64,000 nucleotides of DNA from Bombus terrestris (lineage: Eukaryota > Arthropoda > Insecta > Hymenoptera > Apidae), in NCBI RefSeq assembly GCF_910591885.1, contig NC_063271.1:13013001-13077000 (forward strand), in the 5' to 3' direction. Positions 26,476 to 39,720 of this stretch are shown here, in pieces (positions within the stretch are counted from its first letter, which is position 1; each line of letters begins with the position of its first letter). The notes beneath the pieces are model-generated. The model had not been told where the DNA came from. It ran no database searches and saw nothing but the letters and a program-made list of their open reading frames with translations. The position numbers and the translations under genes are program-made.

Positions 26476-27507
26476 ATATTTATTTTACTTATCTCGTTCT
26501 CAGAAAAAATATAATATACTTACTTGTACTACTTTTCCACTGAATCTTTCAATTCACATATTACCGATCGAAGGCAGAGATCTTCGCTTAGCGACGTATC
26601 GAGCTCTTTATATGAATACAAGATTTCCGTATGGACATGGTTTCCGTATATTTCTAATATTTATTATAATAAAACATAATGAGAGTCGTTTAAAAGTTTT
26701 GATATAAACATGTAGGTAACTACGAGTACATATATATGTATGTCTCATATAGAAGTCTCATATAAAGAAGCGAATATATACAAATAATAAAATTTATATC
26801 TTGTTTAAAAGCACAAATCTGTACCAATTTCACCAATGGTAAAAAGAATGGCATCGTAAAAGGTGTAAAGTATGATTTGCTAACAAAAATAAAAAGTGCG
26901 TTCCACATGTATTTGTCAATTTTTGTACTATTATTACATACGCTAATCTATTTTAAATTGTTGTCACAGTTTATGAAAAGATTCAATTATACAAATAAGG
27001 TAATTTCACTTTTGTAGATTTTGTACAAGTTGTTTTATGTGAGTATGATACATGCACAAGATGATTCTTATTTTAGTTGATACGTGACTGCTATTTGTGG
27101 CTGCTTTAAAAAGAATGTTACTTCAATTGAAGAGCTCATAACAAAGACCGTCTTCGTTAAATTTTTCAATTTTTCAAATAATACTTTTATCCCAAAAGTC
27201 AAAAGTGAGATTCATCATATGATAGAGTGTAAACATATTCTTTATCAAGATTTTATAATATCATGATTTAATTAAACATACTGCATTTAGCTTAGCAACG
27301 TCTTCTATGGATAACTATAAATAAACTTACCACAATTATGCAATATGATGAATATCTTGTTAAGAGAAATATATTGAATAGGAGTAAACAATTTTATAGC
27401 GTCTTTCAGTTTTCAGTCATTAGTCATAGTAGTTATTTTAATAAGTAAAATGGATAAATGGGTAATCTTTTCTGACTTTTGTAATTATTTGTATGAAAAT
27501 TACAAAT

Positions 27508-28064
27508 GTTAAAAATAAATGTGAACAACGCTAACCCATCACTGGCAGCTGTATATAACAGAACTAGTTTCTTTTCCTCTTACTCTGTTTCTATCCGAAT
27601 AGCAGCACAGGTATTTTCAATTAGGTTTTTCAGGTTCTGACATGTTCTTGGTGACGTACACGACGCTCTTTAGTACGCTATAGATAACGATCTATTGGTG
27701 TTAAAACAGGAGATCGAGCTGTATACTTCCACGTTTCCTCTTCGAATCATTTATCTTCCGGATAAAGTGACATTAAAAAATGTCTCATATCTAGTTGATA
27801 ATGTTGAGGTACACCATATTCTATTAAAAGTAATATGTATTCTTCGTTTGAAAATAGGTCAGCAAGAGCTCGTATGACGTCGTCTCGTAATACTGTTAAA
27901 TAGGCACCACCTGTGATACTCGATCCAAAGAAAAATGACTATACAATTCCTTTGGACGACAGACTTAACTGCAGTCTTTTAATGTTACGTGTGGATATTC
28001 CTTGGTCTAGAGCACAATTACGTCGATCAGGTACCATTAAGTGCGAATTTGAAATCAGTGCCAT
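27508..28064 (-). pseudogene. Decayed DDE transposase (Tc1/mariner superfamily)
   Basis: On the minus strand a 105-codon run from 28064 to 27747 has one internal stop. It contains DLFSNEEYILL, then EYGVPQHYQLDMRHFL, matching the QDGAPPHY...VR.FL block of insect Tc1/mariner-type transposases. After a frameshift, at 27734-27680, the frame reads TARSPVLTPIDRYL, the decayed form of the ARSPDLTPLDFFLWG block. A further shift gives VVYVTKNMSEPE, the usual continuation. The catalytic Asp of the middle block is Glu here; the Asp of the LTPLD block survives. Stops and at least two frameshifts make it non-functional. The N-terminal DNA-binding part and terminal repeats were not found. Family assignment is by recalled motif similarity. 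Confidence 0.8.
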
Positions 28065-28559
28065 TAAATCAATTATACATAGAAATTTTCTATGAATACA
28101 AAATAATCAGGACAGACGATTACCTCGCGCACCGCTTACAATGGTAATGAGCGTTGCAGGCACTTTGCACCTGGAATGAAAGTTTTTAATAGAGTAGAAG
28201 CAATTTTTAGTACGGTAGAAGAAACGAAACGCTTAATAGATATCTTTCATGCAGGATAACACTCTAAACTAACTTGCAAAGTTTTATTTGCCCGCAGAAA
28301 AACACTTCATTTAAGAAAATTCCAAATTTGTCAATTTGCAAAAAATCAAAACTGATTTATCCGTAGTTTGAGTAGGCGTGTAATCTGCAAACAAAACTTC
28401 ACATGAAAATCGAGAAATATTTGCAAAAGATGTTAACGAAAAGATAACAATGCATTACTTAAGCAAATGGACTTTTTAAAAATCAGTCTTTACAGTCATA
28501 TTCCCCAAATACAAAACTCGTTCGTCTACGCCATATCTCTGTCTTGAATAGTTCCTGAA

Positions 28560-29600
28560 ATATTCCAAAAAAATGCGACTTCGAGCGCAACGATGGCTGA
28601 TGAAGAAATGGAACATATCTGACTATATTATGTATCTGTAAAATTTCATCAAAATCGATGTGTCACGTTCGAACGAGATCCTTTGTAAGCGATTACACGA
28701 AGTCAAAATTATATGCTGGAAAAGTTAGCTTTTCGTAGTTCCAGTCCGATAGTTTTGTACATCGCGTCGATCTGCTTTTAACCACGCCACAAGATAAAAA
28801 TCAACATTTCATGTCGAACACGTCCGATCGAAATTGATAAAATCTCAAGATACCAGTGACTGGAGCGATTCAAAGCGGAACGCCTGCACCGTGTTGCATA
28901 AGGAACAGCATTGACACGCGGGTGTGATTTATTCCAAAGGAGCGACCGATGGAATAGCGTCATCCAGGTCGCTCGGGGAATTTTACAACTCGAACAACTT
29001 ACACGCTTCGTGGAGCGGGACTAACGACGGATTAGCATTTTCATCGATGGTCAACGCTTAGAAACTCATCAGACCGCTGCGTAATCGTGCCGCAAATCCT
29101 GTATTTCTTCCGTTTAGTCGTTTCTTCTTCTGCTACCGTTATTCGCCTCTAGCCCGGATGTTATTTACCTTTGGCACGGGTTATCTTCTTCAACCCTCTA
29201 CGTTTTCTGTACTTCTTTCCAACGGCTTTAGCCAGCATTGGTAAAGGCATTTCTGCGATATTAGAAGCTTTTCGGCAGTTGATTAAATTGGAATACCTCG
29301 GTAGAAGTATGTTTTCGGAGCGAACATCAGCACACACTCTCCCTTCTGTTATCGTTTTCTTTTCCCCTTCTTCCCGTATTTGCCTATGCCTGTTCCTACC
29401 TCTTTGTTAAGCTGTTTGCTCTCTCATAGCTGATATTGGATTCTTTGCTCGTGTTTCCTTACCCTCTCTTCATTCGGCATTTTAATCCTTACTGAAACAT
29501 TTTCCAGTATTATTATTTCTCTAATCGTCTCGTTTGCAATTTGGGCTTATAAATTTCTGCCTCGGAGTGAAAAGTCGTGTTTAGAAGTTCTGGTAAAAGC
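28560..29600. other. Mildly GC-richer intronic segment
   Basis: Base composition is more balanced than in neighbouring DNA, most clearly at 28740-29160, and then pyrimidine rich on the + strand to about 29510. The reading frames at 28778-28963 and 29171-29410 are short and featureless. No gene is called. Confidence 0.3.
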
Positions 29601-30646
29601 TAGCTAGCATATTGTTTATTCTTTCTTTAATCCCTCTTTTACGGTTCAGCACGAGTTGCATAAGATTTAGCGAAAAATTCTGTCTGTTACAGTAAAGAAG
29701 GAGCCTATCCCTTACGATAAAAATGCTATGTATTATATCTTTGAAAACTATATCCTTAGTGAATGTTGACTTACCGTAAAGTAGTATCTTTTTAATTATA
29801 CACTTACTTTATGTATGTAGTCTTAGAATTAAAATTAACCGCTTCATATACATACTTACGAAATAGTTCATACAACTGTTGAAAGTATAATTCTTTCCTC
29901 GGTGTATGTAGGGAAAAATGGTAGAAAAGAGACAGATGGTTTAAAGAGTGAAACATTCATCAATTAATCAATTATCAATTATCTTCTTAAATGGAGATGT
30001 ATATTTCATTCTGAATGGACCGAATCGATTCGTCGTTTTGTGTATGAGAATATTGGAGTAAAATGATAGAAAAATATCTTTATTAATGGCCTCTAACAAT
30101 TGCATTGATTACTATGTATAAGTATAATCGATGCATTTGTTTGGCAGTTTATTTATTCTAGCCACTGATTCTTACGGATTCAAGATAAGGTGGTAGAATA
30201 CATTGCATCCATTATCATAAATCTTTTTATTATAGAAACACTTAATCGTTGTATCAACAAAGTGAAGAAAACTTTACGCGATAGAGGATATAAATTCTTT
30301 TTCATTTCTACAGCTCATATTTTAGCAATTTGCATTTTAAATTCTACGATAGTGTTGAATTTCATCATAGTACACGATTCGTTCTCAACGCATAATAAAT
30401 TGCTCTATTCTCTTCTGTTCCGTTCTATTACGTCCATTATAATCTAAACGTCCTATAGTCTTTTATCGACTCTTTGGATTACTGCCTCTACGTCTCTATA
30501 CGAATTAGTCTCCCAATTGGTCCTTTCTTTTCTCCATTTATCGATTTCTTTATTTTTAATCACTTCGTGAATTTTATATAACGATAACCCTACTCTCATA
30601 TAACGTTATAAGGAAGTTATTGTTAGAAACTTATCCACCATACGAA

Positions 30647-30966
30647 GTCAGAGTCCCGTTTAACCGAAGTTTCGTGTTATGCGAGGTGCTTTGAACTTTA
30701 CTTCGTTCCTTTTAAAAGATTTAACATAAAATGTTCGAGAATTCCCTAAATGGTCAGGTATTGTTAAGACAGCTAATCAAACTTCCGATCAATTAAGTAG
30801 TTAGTTAAACTTAAATACATGTACAATATTACATTATCAAAATATTTTTTACAATTTTATTTCACGATTTATTAACAGCCATGGACCTTTCCGTAATGTT
30901 CGAGGTTTTCGATTATGCGAGGTAAGGTCCGGTTCATCTCTACATCGGATAATCGAGATTCTACTG
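30647..30966. mobile_element. Pogo-like non-autonomous element, decayed
   Basis: Read inward from the right end, the sequence is cagtagaatctcgattatcc, typical of pogo/Tigger-type terminal repeats. The left end, cagagtcccgtttaaccgaa, is a diverged partner. Sub-terminal words gttatgcgaggt (left) and attatgcgaggt (right) are shared in direct orientation. A TA follows the right end at 30967-30968. There is no coding capacity. Confidence 0.45.
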
Positions 30967-31442
30967 TACATATTAGGATTACTTATACGGGATCATAATG
31001 TTTGCTATGAGTTGAAGGAACGTTCTATATGCTTATGTCTTCTTAATGTTTTAATATCAATTTTTTAATAAGCATGAGACTGAAGATCAACCAATAATAA
31101 AACCAATAATTAAAACCACTCAAACCAATAATTAAAATCCAAAGGTTTCTGTTTAAATGAATTGTCAAGGTTGAAAGAATTAAGATAGCGCTTGAAAAAC
31201 TTTAGAAATATCCATGTAATTAGATGTATATATATTTACCTGTACCATACCTACCATATACCTACATGTAAAATAAAACTAGCCGCGTAATATTATACGT
31301 TTTATTTGTCGAATAAATGTTTACTAAGTAGAAGTAGATGAATAAAGTTTTGCAAATGTTATTTACTTTTCACATAAAAATGAAACGTATCTTTTTAAAT
31401 GATACATATTAAAAAAGGGAACACCAAGTATTTTTAAATATA

Positions 31443-31656
31443 TTAGGTTGTCCGAAAAGATTTTTTCGTATTATGAGGAAATAATAGACGCACAATGTTT
31501 TTTGTTTTATATTATTTTATCGAATTACGTACGATCCATTTTGTTCTGTTGAGATAAGCATCGCGACATTTCACATACTTGGTTTCATGTTTGTATGAAG
31601 GTGCACTGTTGTAAAAAACACGTTTGCGAAAGAAAGACACTTTTCGGACAACCTAA
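31443..31656. mobile_element. 214-bp mariner MITE
   Basis: The left end, ttaggttgtccgaaaag, is an exact inverted match to the right end, cttttcggacaacctaa (17 bp). Both ends are flanked by the TA target duplication (31441-31442 and 31657-31658). The interior has no reading frame and looks like the two ends of a longer mariner joined by an internal deletion. Perfect termini suggest a fairly recent insertion compared with the other relics here. Confidence 0.93.
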
Positions 31657-32039
31657 TACATTGCCATTTACCAACTTAACCTTCCTAGATCACGGTTTAT
31701 AAAAATATCTAATAAACGTGTTATATCCTTAATCGCAAACTTTAGTGTACGATATTTCCGATGTCATAACAAAATACAACGCAATCATATTTTACCGTAA
31801 TTATCTTAATAAATATGCGATCACTATCGTGATTATGAAATGTCATACAGTTGTCGTCATAAACTAATTATAACTGTCGATTATTATCAATATAATTATT
31901 AAAATATGCATCTTTGAATAATTTTCAAAACGTCAATTCGGAACGTACTCTTGCTTACGTGTGAAATACCATATACTGTCACGGCACCAAATCAAAACTG
32001 CACCTATCCTAAAAAGAACTGCTATATCTCTGTTGGAAG

Positions 32040-32860
32040 GATCGTAAAGTAACTGGAGCGTGTTAGCGAAGTTTGGCCGGGTATCCCAACACATCGCTAA
32101 ATTCCGCGAACAATTCCACTTTGGCACAAATAAGTATCTGTTTAGCTATTTCACACGTCAGTCACGTTCACATACATTTAGAACGCGATTCCTCTCAACG
32201 ACGAAAGGAAGTGGTTGTGCATTCGAAGCGTTTTCGATTTAAGGCGCTCGTCCCGTTTCCCTTGGCTGCGACTCGCGTTACCGATTGAACGCCGAACGCC
32301 GCGGGAAACGATTTTATTTGCCGAGACAATACCGTTTCACGGTCACGGGGGTGCAACATAAGTATCAGGGCCAGCAAACCTTCTCGTTTTCCGTTTCTCC
32401 GGCCACTTGCTTCCCCTGACTGGCTTTCTCCGGCAACTCCATTTCTTCGTCTCGATCTTCCTGATCCCTGATCGCTTTCTTCTCTCTGTCTCTCCCTACT
32501 GTCTCTGTTTACCCTTCTCATTCCCACCGGTCGAACGAGACGGCAGCGCGTGGAACGCAATTAAAAGTTTCTCAGAGAACGACGACGACAGGATCGATCC
32601 CCTTTCGAGAGATTTCTTTTCTCATCGTGCATCCCACGGGCACAGTGCTGGATCGATTCACGAATGGATCAACCGTTCCGGTTATATCTTCTCTGGTCGT
32701 TTAAAAGGGGATTACGCGGCCAATGCATTTTTAATTGCGACGATTATTCGGAATGGCTTTTAACGGCGGGATACGTGCATTATTCCGTAGCCAGCCTTTT
32801 TGATTCGAGTTTGCTTTATGGAAAGCGCATCCCGTTTACGCGATAGAGCCATCCAGTCGA
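32040..32860. other. GC-richer intronic island
   Basis: Clear rise in GC and CpG, strongest from 32190 to 32600. Overlapping frames of 118 codons (+, 32407-32763) and 121 codons (-, 32195-32560) oppose each other and show no domain; at most one could be real. A run of T at about 32869-32880 follows. No gene is called. Confidence 0.35.
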
Positions 32861-35629
32861 GTCTCCTTCTTTTTTTTTTCTCCCTTTTTTCTCCATTCTA
32901 TATTTTACGTGTTATTAACTTACGCTCGATTGAGCGCAGGTAGAGCTAACGGTGACGGATCGATTCGTAATGAGCACGACAGAGATTGGAAATTTATATG
33001 TTAACTGCCGCGCTCGTCGAATTTTCTTGCTTCCATCTAATTTTCGTTTCGAAAAAAAAACCCAGGAAATCTTCTTCTGTTTTGGAAAAATCTTAATACG
33101 TAAAGAAAATACGATAGGACTAAAAATGAGCGAAAGAATGCGACAGGATTGAGACTTTCGTAGCCAGAGATATCTTGCGTATTGCAATGCTTTCGATAAA
33201 GCACCCTGCGTGTCTATTTCTAAATATTTGAAACTAAATTTTGTTTTATGTAAAGAAAAAAAGCAAACAAAATTTATTTTTTAATGTATAATATGTTTTG
33301 CGTATGTGTAGTATCGTTAATTTCCTCGTATCTACGAAGTGATTTTTATCCGAGAATCTGTGTACGAAATGTCATTATATTGCGAATGGAACATTTTATT
33401 AATACACAACCGTATCCGATAACTAGCTATCTTTTCGTGTAAAATATTTTTGAGCTGTTGCCAACTGTTGCTACGTGCTGTTGAGTTACGATTGCTTTTG
33501 ATTGATACGCATAAAATGGTATCTCGTCAGAGGCCTGTGACAGTAGAATACGAAACGCGAGATATCTCGCTATTCGTTCGCAACGCGAAAGATGTGCAAG
33601 ATATTCCGTCCAAACGTGTCAAAGGATTAAAAATGGTACATATACGGCACACATATCGTTACTGGCATTGATCATGTCCTTTTTTGTTAGAAATTATCTC
33701 TCTTCCCGGAATTCTTGCACATCATTTTTCAATTACAAGCGAATAATAGGAAAACGTGGAATATGGTTATTTAATACGCGTTATTTACTTATTGTTACAA
33801 GTCAGAAGATACGTTTCTTAAATTAATTTGCTTCGAATGTAGTTAATAATTCATTTCTTCTCGATTGCTTGCAAATATATTGACTGGCGGTAAATGAGAA
33901 GTTGCGTTAGCTTCGATATAAAGCTGCATAATACTACAATTAATTTGCATTTATCAGTCAACGCACGATATTACGTTCAAGAACGATTGGTTTGTAAGAA
34001 GAAGAATTTTAACATTGAAATGTTATAGGTCGTTAAAAGAAGTAATAAGCGCTCTTACATTTGCTTTTGTATGCTACGGATATTATTATTAACGACTTGG
34101 ATATTTCTGCGCGTTATGATTCTTTCATTATAATTTATTCTATCCGTTTCTACGCTTAATTACGAATGATTTAATAAAAATTCTACATCGTCTAAATTTC
34201 ATTGTCTTGTTTAAATAAAAATCATATTATTGCATTAATCTGTAAAACACTAATTTGTTTCTATGCTCTATTGATCTATTCTCGTGATAATTATATATTA
34301 CTTCATGTCCAAATAAAACTTTCAGCTATGAAACTAAACAAATAAAATAACGACAGTGCATGCGAGCTTATTAATTCAACTACGCGTACAAAATAAAAAT
34401 GTTTTTATAAAATACGTATTCAGTTACGTTCTATATATGTAAAGCTTCAAATCAATCATTGTTCTACATAAAATTGAAAATCGTACATTTCATTTACATC
34501 CTTTTGAACTTGTACACAAAGCGAATGCGAAAAAGCCTTATAAAACCCTATTAACGATATCGAAAATGTTTTGGTATACGTATAAAAATGAATGAAAATT
34601 GCACAAAAAAGAGTTTTTATACCGCAATATATGTCTAAAAATACTGGGATTTTAAATTTTAAAACGTCTCGGTAAAATGTTCCATATATGTCTAAAATAA
34701 ATTGCATGAAACTTTCTCTGTCGATAATTTCGAAGAGATTCACTTATCGTGCTTTACTTTCCCCACTCTGCATATGGCTTTTAGAGGATACTCCATAGTT
34801 CCCTTCTTTTTTCTATCGCGTACGCTTTTAACATTTTGCAAATATGTAACAGGTTTCATACATGTGCAGAGTAAAATTTCCCATTAAAGCGTGGCGAGGC
34901 ACATGGAGCGCAGATTATTCGTTTAACGCACTTTCAATCGTGAAAGATACTCACGCCGCTTTCGTTAGCCAGGCATGAAAGAGCTAACTTTCATCATAAA
35001 TAATTCGATCGGACAACGCAAATTGTCGTGCCGTAAAATAATAATTTTTAATAAAATATAAGTGGAAGAGAGAGAAAAATTATTTCTAACGTGATTCTAC
35101 ATTGTAAGCGATGATGAAGGTAAATTAGTCCAAGTAACATCTGTTTAAATGACACGAACAGTGATTCCCGTTTTCACGACAATAGTGTTCTTGGAATATT
35201 CGCGCACAATGTCGGATCGATTAAACGCTGAATCAATTTCCACGATTTCAATTTCTCTGCTCGTTAACAAGAGATTACTCCTACGAGCACCTCATCGAGA
35301 CAGACGTTGAAAAGCGCTTTTGCATCTGCTATAATCTGTTGAATCACATGCCTTTTGGCTTTCGCGTATACGTAACGTTCGTATCTCTTCGTTCGTTTCT
35401 CGCATTTCGTCTTGATTATTAAGAATTTTTTTTTTTATATAGGCTGCAGAACAAGAATCATTGATAGATGTTGTGTTGTACGCTTAGGAATAGATTGACT
35501 AGAGTTTCGAATAAGTTTAATAATTAAGTACATTATCTAGGCTGTTGTATTATATTCACCGAGAAGAGTAAAAAGTGTCTAACCAATGTACAATGGTTAA
35601 TGGAAAATATTTGAAAACTTGTAGAAATG

Positions 35630-36010
35630 TATATGTGTATCGTGATTATATTGGTAAAATTTGGAATCAATCCAAAAACACATGTATATAGAAGTTTCAA
35701 CGTTTATTGCAATGATACAATTAGTAGAAGGTTAATAGAGAGCATAAAAAAATCATCCTAAATATATAACGAAAGTTAAAGATGATCCAATTGGCTTCAA
35801 TATATAAGAACGAAGATTGGAAATGAATTTGAAAATGTACATAGAATCTACAAAATATTTAATGCAAGTATATATTTCGCAAAGATCACCAAAGTATTTA
35901 AACAGTTAATTATTCATTCTACCAATAAATCTTAATATCTAGTAGAACTATCATTAACATTTAACGTTTAAGATAAGTATTCATGCTGTATAGTAAATTT
36001 TATAGACTCT
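35630..36010. repeat. Dispersed repeat copy D
   Basis: The stretch at 35870-35960 (caaagtatttaaacagttaa then accaataaatcttaatatct and agtagaactatcattaac) closely follows copy A at 2910-3010. An upstream part, gtgattatattggtaaaatt with acaattagtagaag, is shared with sequence at 45654-45724. This is the longest recognisable copy. Confidence 0.5.
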
Positions 36011-37859
36011 ATGTTAATTGTCCGTTTTTTATTTCTCTCGTTTGTAACGCTTTGTACGTTTTGATGTAGATATCTAATTTGATTGTAATAAATCAAACTT
36101 TGCGTATTCCGCAGTCGTATTAAAATTTTAAAGAAAATTGTTATATTTTCAGATAAAGTTATACAATTATAATTTGATATAATTTATTTTACGATTCAAA
36201 CTTTTTCATCTTTAATATCGCTGCCTACGTCAAATTTAAATTTACGATATGTAACGCTGTAATTATTTTGTATGGTGTTTATAAAAATAATTATTTTGCT
36301 GGTAGTAACTGGTTTAGTTGTAAATCATGTATGAATTATGGATCTCATAGTCAAAGTTTAATTAAGAAACGCGTTTATACGGAATTTAAATTATTAATAA
36401 TGCTTATCTCTGCAATACACTTAGATCAAGAAGTAAGATTATTGACTTTTCCCAATATTCTTGTTCGTTAACAGAAAAAGCACACGCTTTAAATGAGAAA
36501 AATCTAACTACCGTTTGAAACAACTTTCACGCCTGTTAATTTATTAGTATTACAAGTTTCACCCCATCTTGCTTCTTGAATATCCTTGATGTAATAGAAG
36601 ATATGAATATGCATGTCTGAATGCAAAAACATCGTTTAGAAAGCAATCTTGTTTTCAGTAAGATGTTTCATTCTCACTGTTTTGATCTACATTTTTAATA
36701 ATTTGTTACGTTTACTATGGATCAAAACACTTGTGAAAATGTCAAATCACTCGACGTGTTTCAAGAATATATTTCTTTGAAATGGATTCATCGTATTCGT
36801 GATTTTTAGATTAAAAATCCTTCAGAACATGGAATACGATAAAAATAAAATTAATCTTGTTTTTTTAACGAAACTATGTAAATATTAAAACTAGTTTCAG
36901 ACAATATAGAAGCTTAAAGTGTGAAAACCGTTGAAAGACTGTACGGTCCAATTTACGATAGTTTCAACACTAAGTTGATAATGTGACTTCTGATAAGATC
37001 CTCGTCGCGGGATCGGAAATGTGTGGAAATTTAAAATTCTGATGCAAAAATTTAAAATTCCAATAAGGGAATTGATGACTTTGACGGGACGGTCAACCAG
37101 TCAGATAATTGGTAATTATTAACGGTAGTACATAATTTAGTTGCTCAATAAATTTCAGTGACTATCAACGACTGAATATATAAAATACAACTTCAAAACA
37201 ATATAAATGTAATTATTATAAAAAATATATCATAAAAAATATAATTGTTATTTTTGAATAATAATTTAAATATAATTATAAAGAATATATTAATAATATT
37301 TTTAAACAGTTTTAAATATTATTATCATAAAAAATCTTGCATAAAATTATAAAATTTTATACGGTCGTTCGAATAAACCTTATCTTCATTTTCAAATCAA
37401 ACAAGTTCTAATCATAAGTTTTTATTAGATACAGTTAATATTACACTAATATGTATTGTCAATTGTTTTATACGCACAAACATAGCTATTATTCAAGAAT
37501 AATTGAAATTGAAACAATTTTGAGAATAAGTGATGTTATATTATTTACTTATAATTTTCAATGAGAATTGATTGTAAAATTCATCCAAATAAAAAAAAAA
37601 AATAATGTTATATTGTAAACTAACTATAGTGTGCGTTACCTACTTTATGTTATACTATTTGTTACTTGATTTAATTTAACGCCAGACTACACTTTATTCA
37701 ATCCTAACACAAACTAAAATAACTTCCTCGCTTATAATTTCTAAAATAAAAATAATCCATTGCTCCGTGCTACTACATATTTAATCGATTGGTTACTACA
37801 TTTTGATCGAGAGTAATGAATCTACTATTAAAATATATATTTCTTACTACAAATAGACA

Positions 37860-38400
37860 ACTTTGTTTTCAACTGGTTTCGTTTGTCGACATTCGATTTC
37901 GAGTCTGGTATACGCTGTACAGCCGGCATTTTTTCCATCGGTAACGATGTCGCAGCCGAAGGACCCTCGATGCAAGAAAACAATTTCTGGGCATGCAGCG
38001 GAGATTCCGGCGGGTCGGGATTGTTTCGGAATTCCGGGCGTTTCCGATGCGCCGGCGTAACGATTGCAAATGTAATCGATACGAATCGATCTGTTCGTTT
38101 CGAATCGGGGACAAAGGCGTAGCCGAATGACCACGTGGGTGTGTGCATGTGTTGCGTACGCTGGAGAAAAGAGGATGATAGCGCTACTTTTTGCTCGGTC
38201 CAGGGGATGAAGTGGAACTGGGAGTTGGCGTACCTGTTCGTACCTGGGGACTCATTCTTCTGTTGATGCAAGTTTATACTCGTACGAACATTCTCGTGCG
38301 ACCCCTTTCTCGTTGCACACGGGAACGAACGCGTGTATGGAAATTCACGTCCTAGCGCGACACGCTCCAACGGCTTCGTTAAACCTGTCTGCGATGGATG
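37860..38400. other. GC-richer island with frames on both strands
   Basis: Higher GC with many CpG. A 180-codon minus-strand frame (37828-38370) overlaps + strand frames of 65 and 79 codons. None carries a signal peptide, recognised domain or cysteine pattern expected of the missing glypican exons. Long open frames on both strands are expected where CpG-rich DNA lacks stop codons. It could be regulatory DNA or an unrecognised exon. Confidence 0.35.
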
Positions 38401-39039
38401 CTCGTCTCGTTGACTTTAATTCACGAAATTAAACGAGTAATTCCTCGTCTTGCTTTTACCTATCAATTTTTGACTAAAATTTGAAAAATATAGGGCAAGT
38501 ATCTGATAAGTTACATTTTCCGTTCTTTATAGGATTCTTTTTTTAATAGGCTTTAGAAAGGCTTTATAAGATTCTTTTAAATAGACTTTCAAAATTCTTT
38601 TATTTGGCTTTCAAGCTAAATATTTGTTTCTCCGCGCTTCTTCTTAAAAATGTTTGTCAAACTGTCAGGTATCAAAAAATATTCTTTTACATAATTGGGC
38701 CTATCAGCTTCTTTCCATTTTAAAGTATTCCCTTTTAGTCATAAAGTAACGTTTAAATAAAAATACCAACAGAAATGTACTTCTCAGGTTTGTTTCTGTG
38801 ACCTTGTAAATTTTTGCACAGTAAAATTCTACATAACAGTTTTAATAAATAAATCTACCTAGCAAGGAAAATTACTTCAAATTTATTAAAATCTCAATCA
38901 TTTCACATTAGAGACACTCGAATGAGTAGTATATAAGTATTATAGATAATTACCGGGATAAACCACAAGATTAAAGCACAGAATTCCTTACATGTAATAA
39001 ATTAATCTATCTGAAATATTTCATCTTAGAATCTCAATC

Positions 39040-39720
39040 GGCCCACATTAGATGCACCCAAAAAGAAATAGACGATCGTGATTCCCTTAATTAAGCCAAA
39101 CAACCAACACGCCAGCTCTCGCAATATGAACGTGGCAGGATGTGCACTTTTTTTTCCTGGCGTGGATCGCAGAAAGCGGCTACGAATTCTATCCAGGCGT
39201 CCCTGTACCTGTTCCGAACCCACGCCCAGGGGGTCCCATGGGTCCCCTTGAATCCAGTAATAATTCCCCGGGCCGGCGAGCCGTGAGCGCGCATTCTGCT
39301 TGCATTACGTGTCTGCATTCCACGTGGCCTTTGGCCCCACCCCGGCGCGGGGCCTCAGGGATCGTTAAGGTAGCACCTTAACGGCCCTTTTACGAAAAGA
39401 CGCCCGAGGTGGTGTTCTCGCGGGCCGCCGTCCCTCATTATTATTCACCCCGCGTCCACCGACCGCGTCTCTTTGTGTGCTGGCTGCCGACGATGTGTGC
39501 GTACGCGTTTACCTGTCTGCAAATGGCTCCGGTGCTTGCTCGTTCCTGCTCGCGGTTCCTGTCGTTACTCGAGACCCTTCTCGCCGACCGCGGCAGACGT
39601 TCGTTCTTGTTAATTCGCGCGAAAATTCAATCAGCCTGCGCTTGCCACCATCCACGGCCACACCGATCTTCAGCAATTTTTTGCCATACTGTTTCCCACG
39701 CAGATATTTTCTACTGAATT
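39040..39720. other. Strongest GC/CpG island of the long intron
   Basis: The section at 39170-39430 is the most GC-rich part of the long intron, with ccgggccggcgagccgtgag and a similar run at about 39340. Frames exist on both strands, but the translated products are Pro/Arg rich and match nothing I recognise. It contains a perfect short hairpin (listed separately). A promoter, enhancer or non-coding exon is possible; this is inference. Confidence 0.4.
39363..39383. other. 9-bp perfect inverted repeat in the GC island
   Basis: cgttaaggt and accttaacg are exact reverse complements with the 3-base centre agc. The shape fits a dimeric protein-binding site or a small hairpin; neither is shown. 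Confidence 0.75.

Noticed and set aside
37828..38370. 180-codon minus-strand frame considered as a nested gene or missing glypican exon
   Set aside because: It is on the wrong strand for glypican and has no cysteine pattern or domain; the overlapping + frames do not fit the missing glypican exons either.
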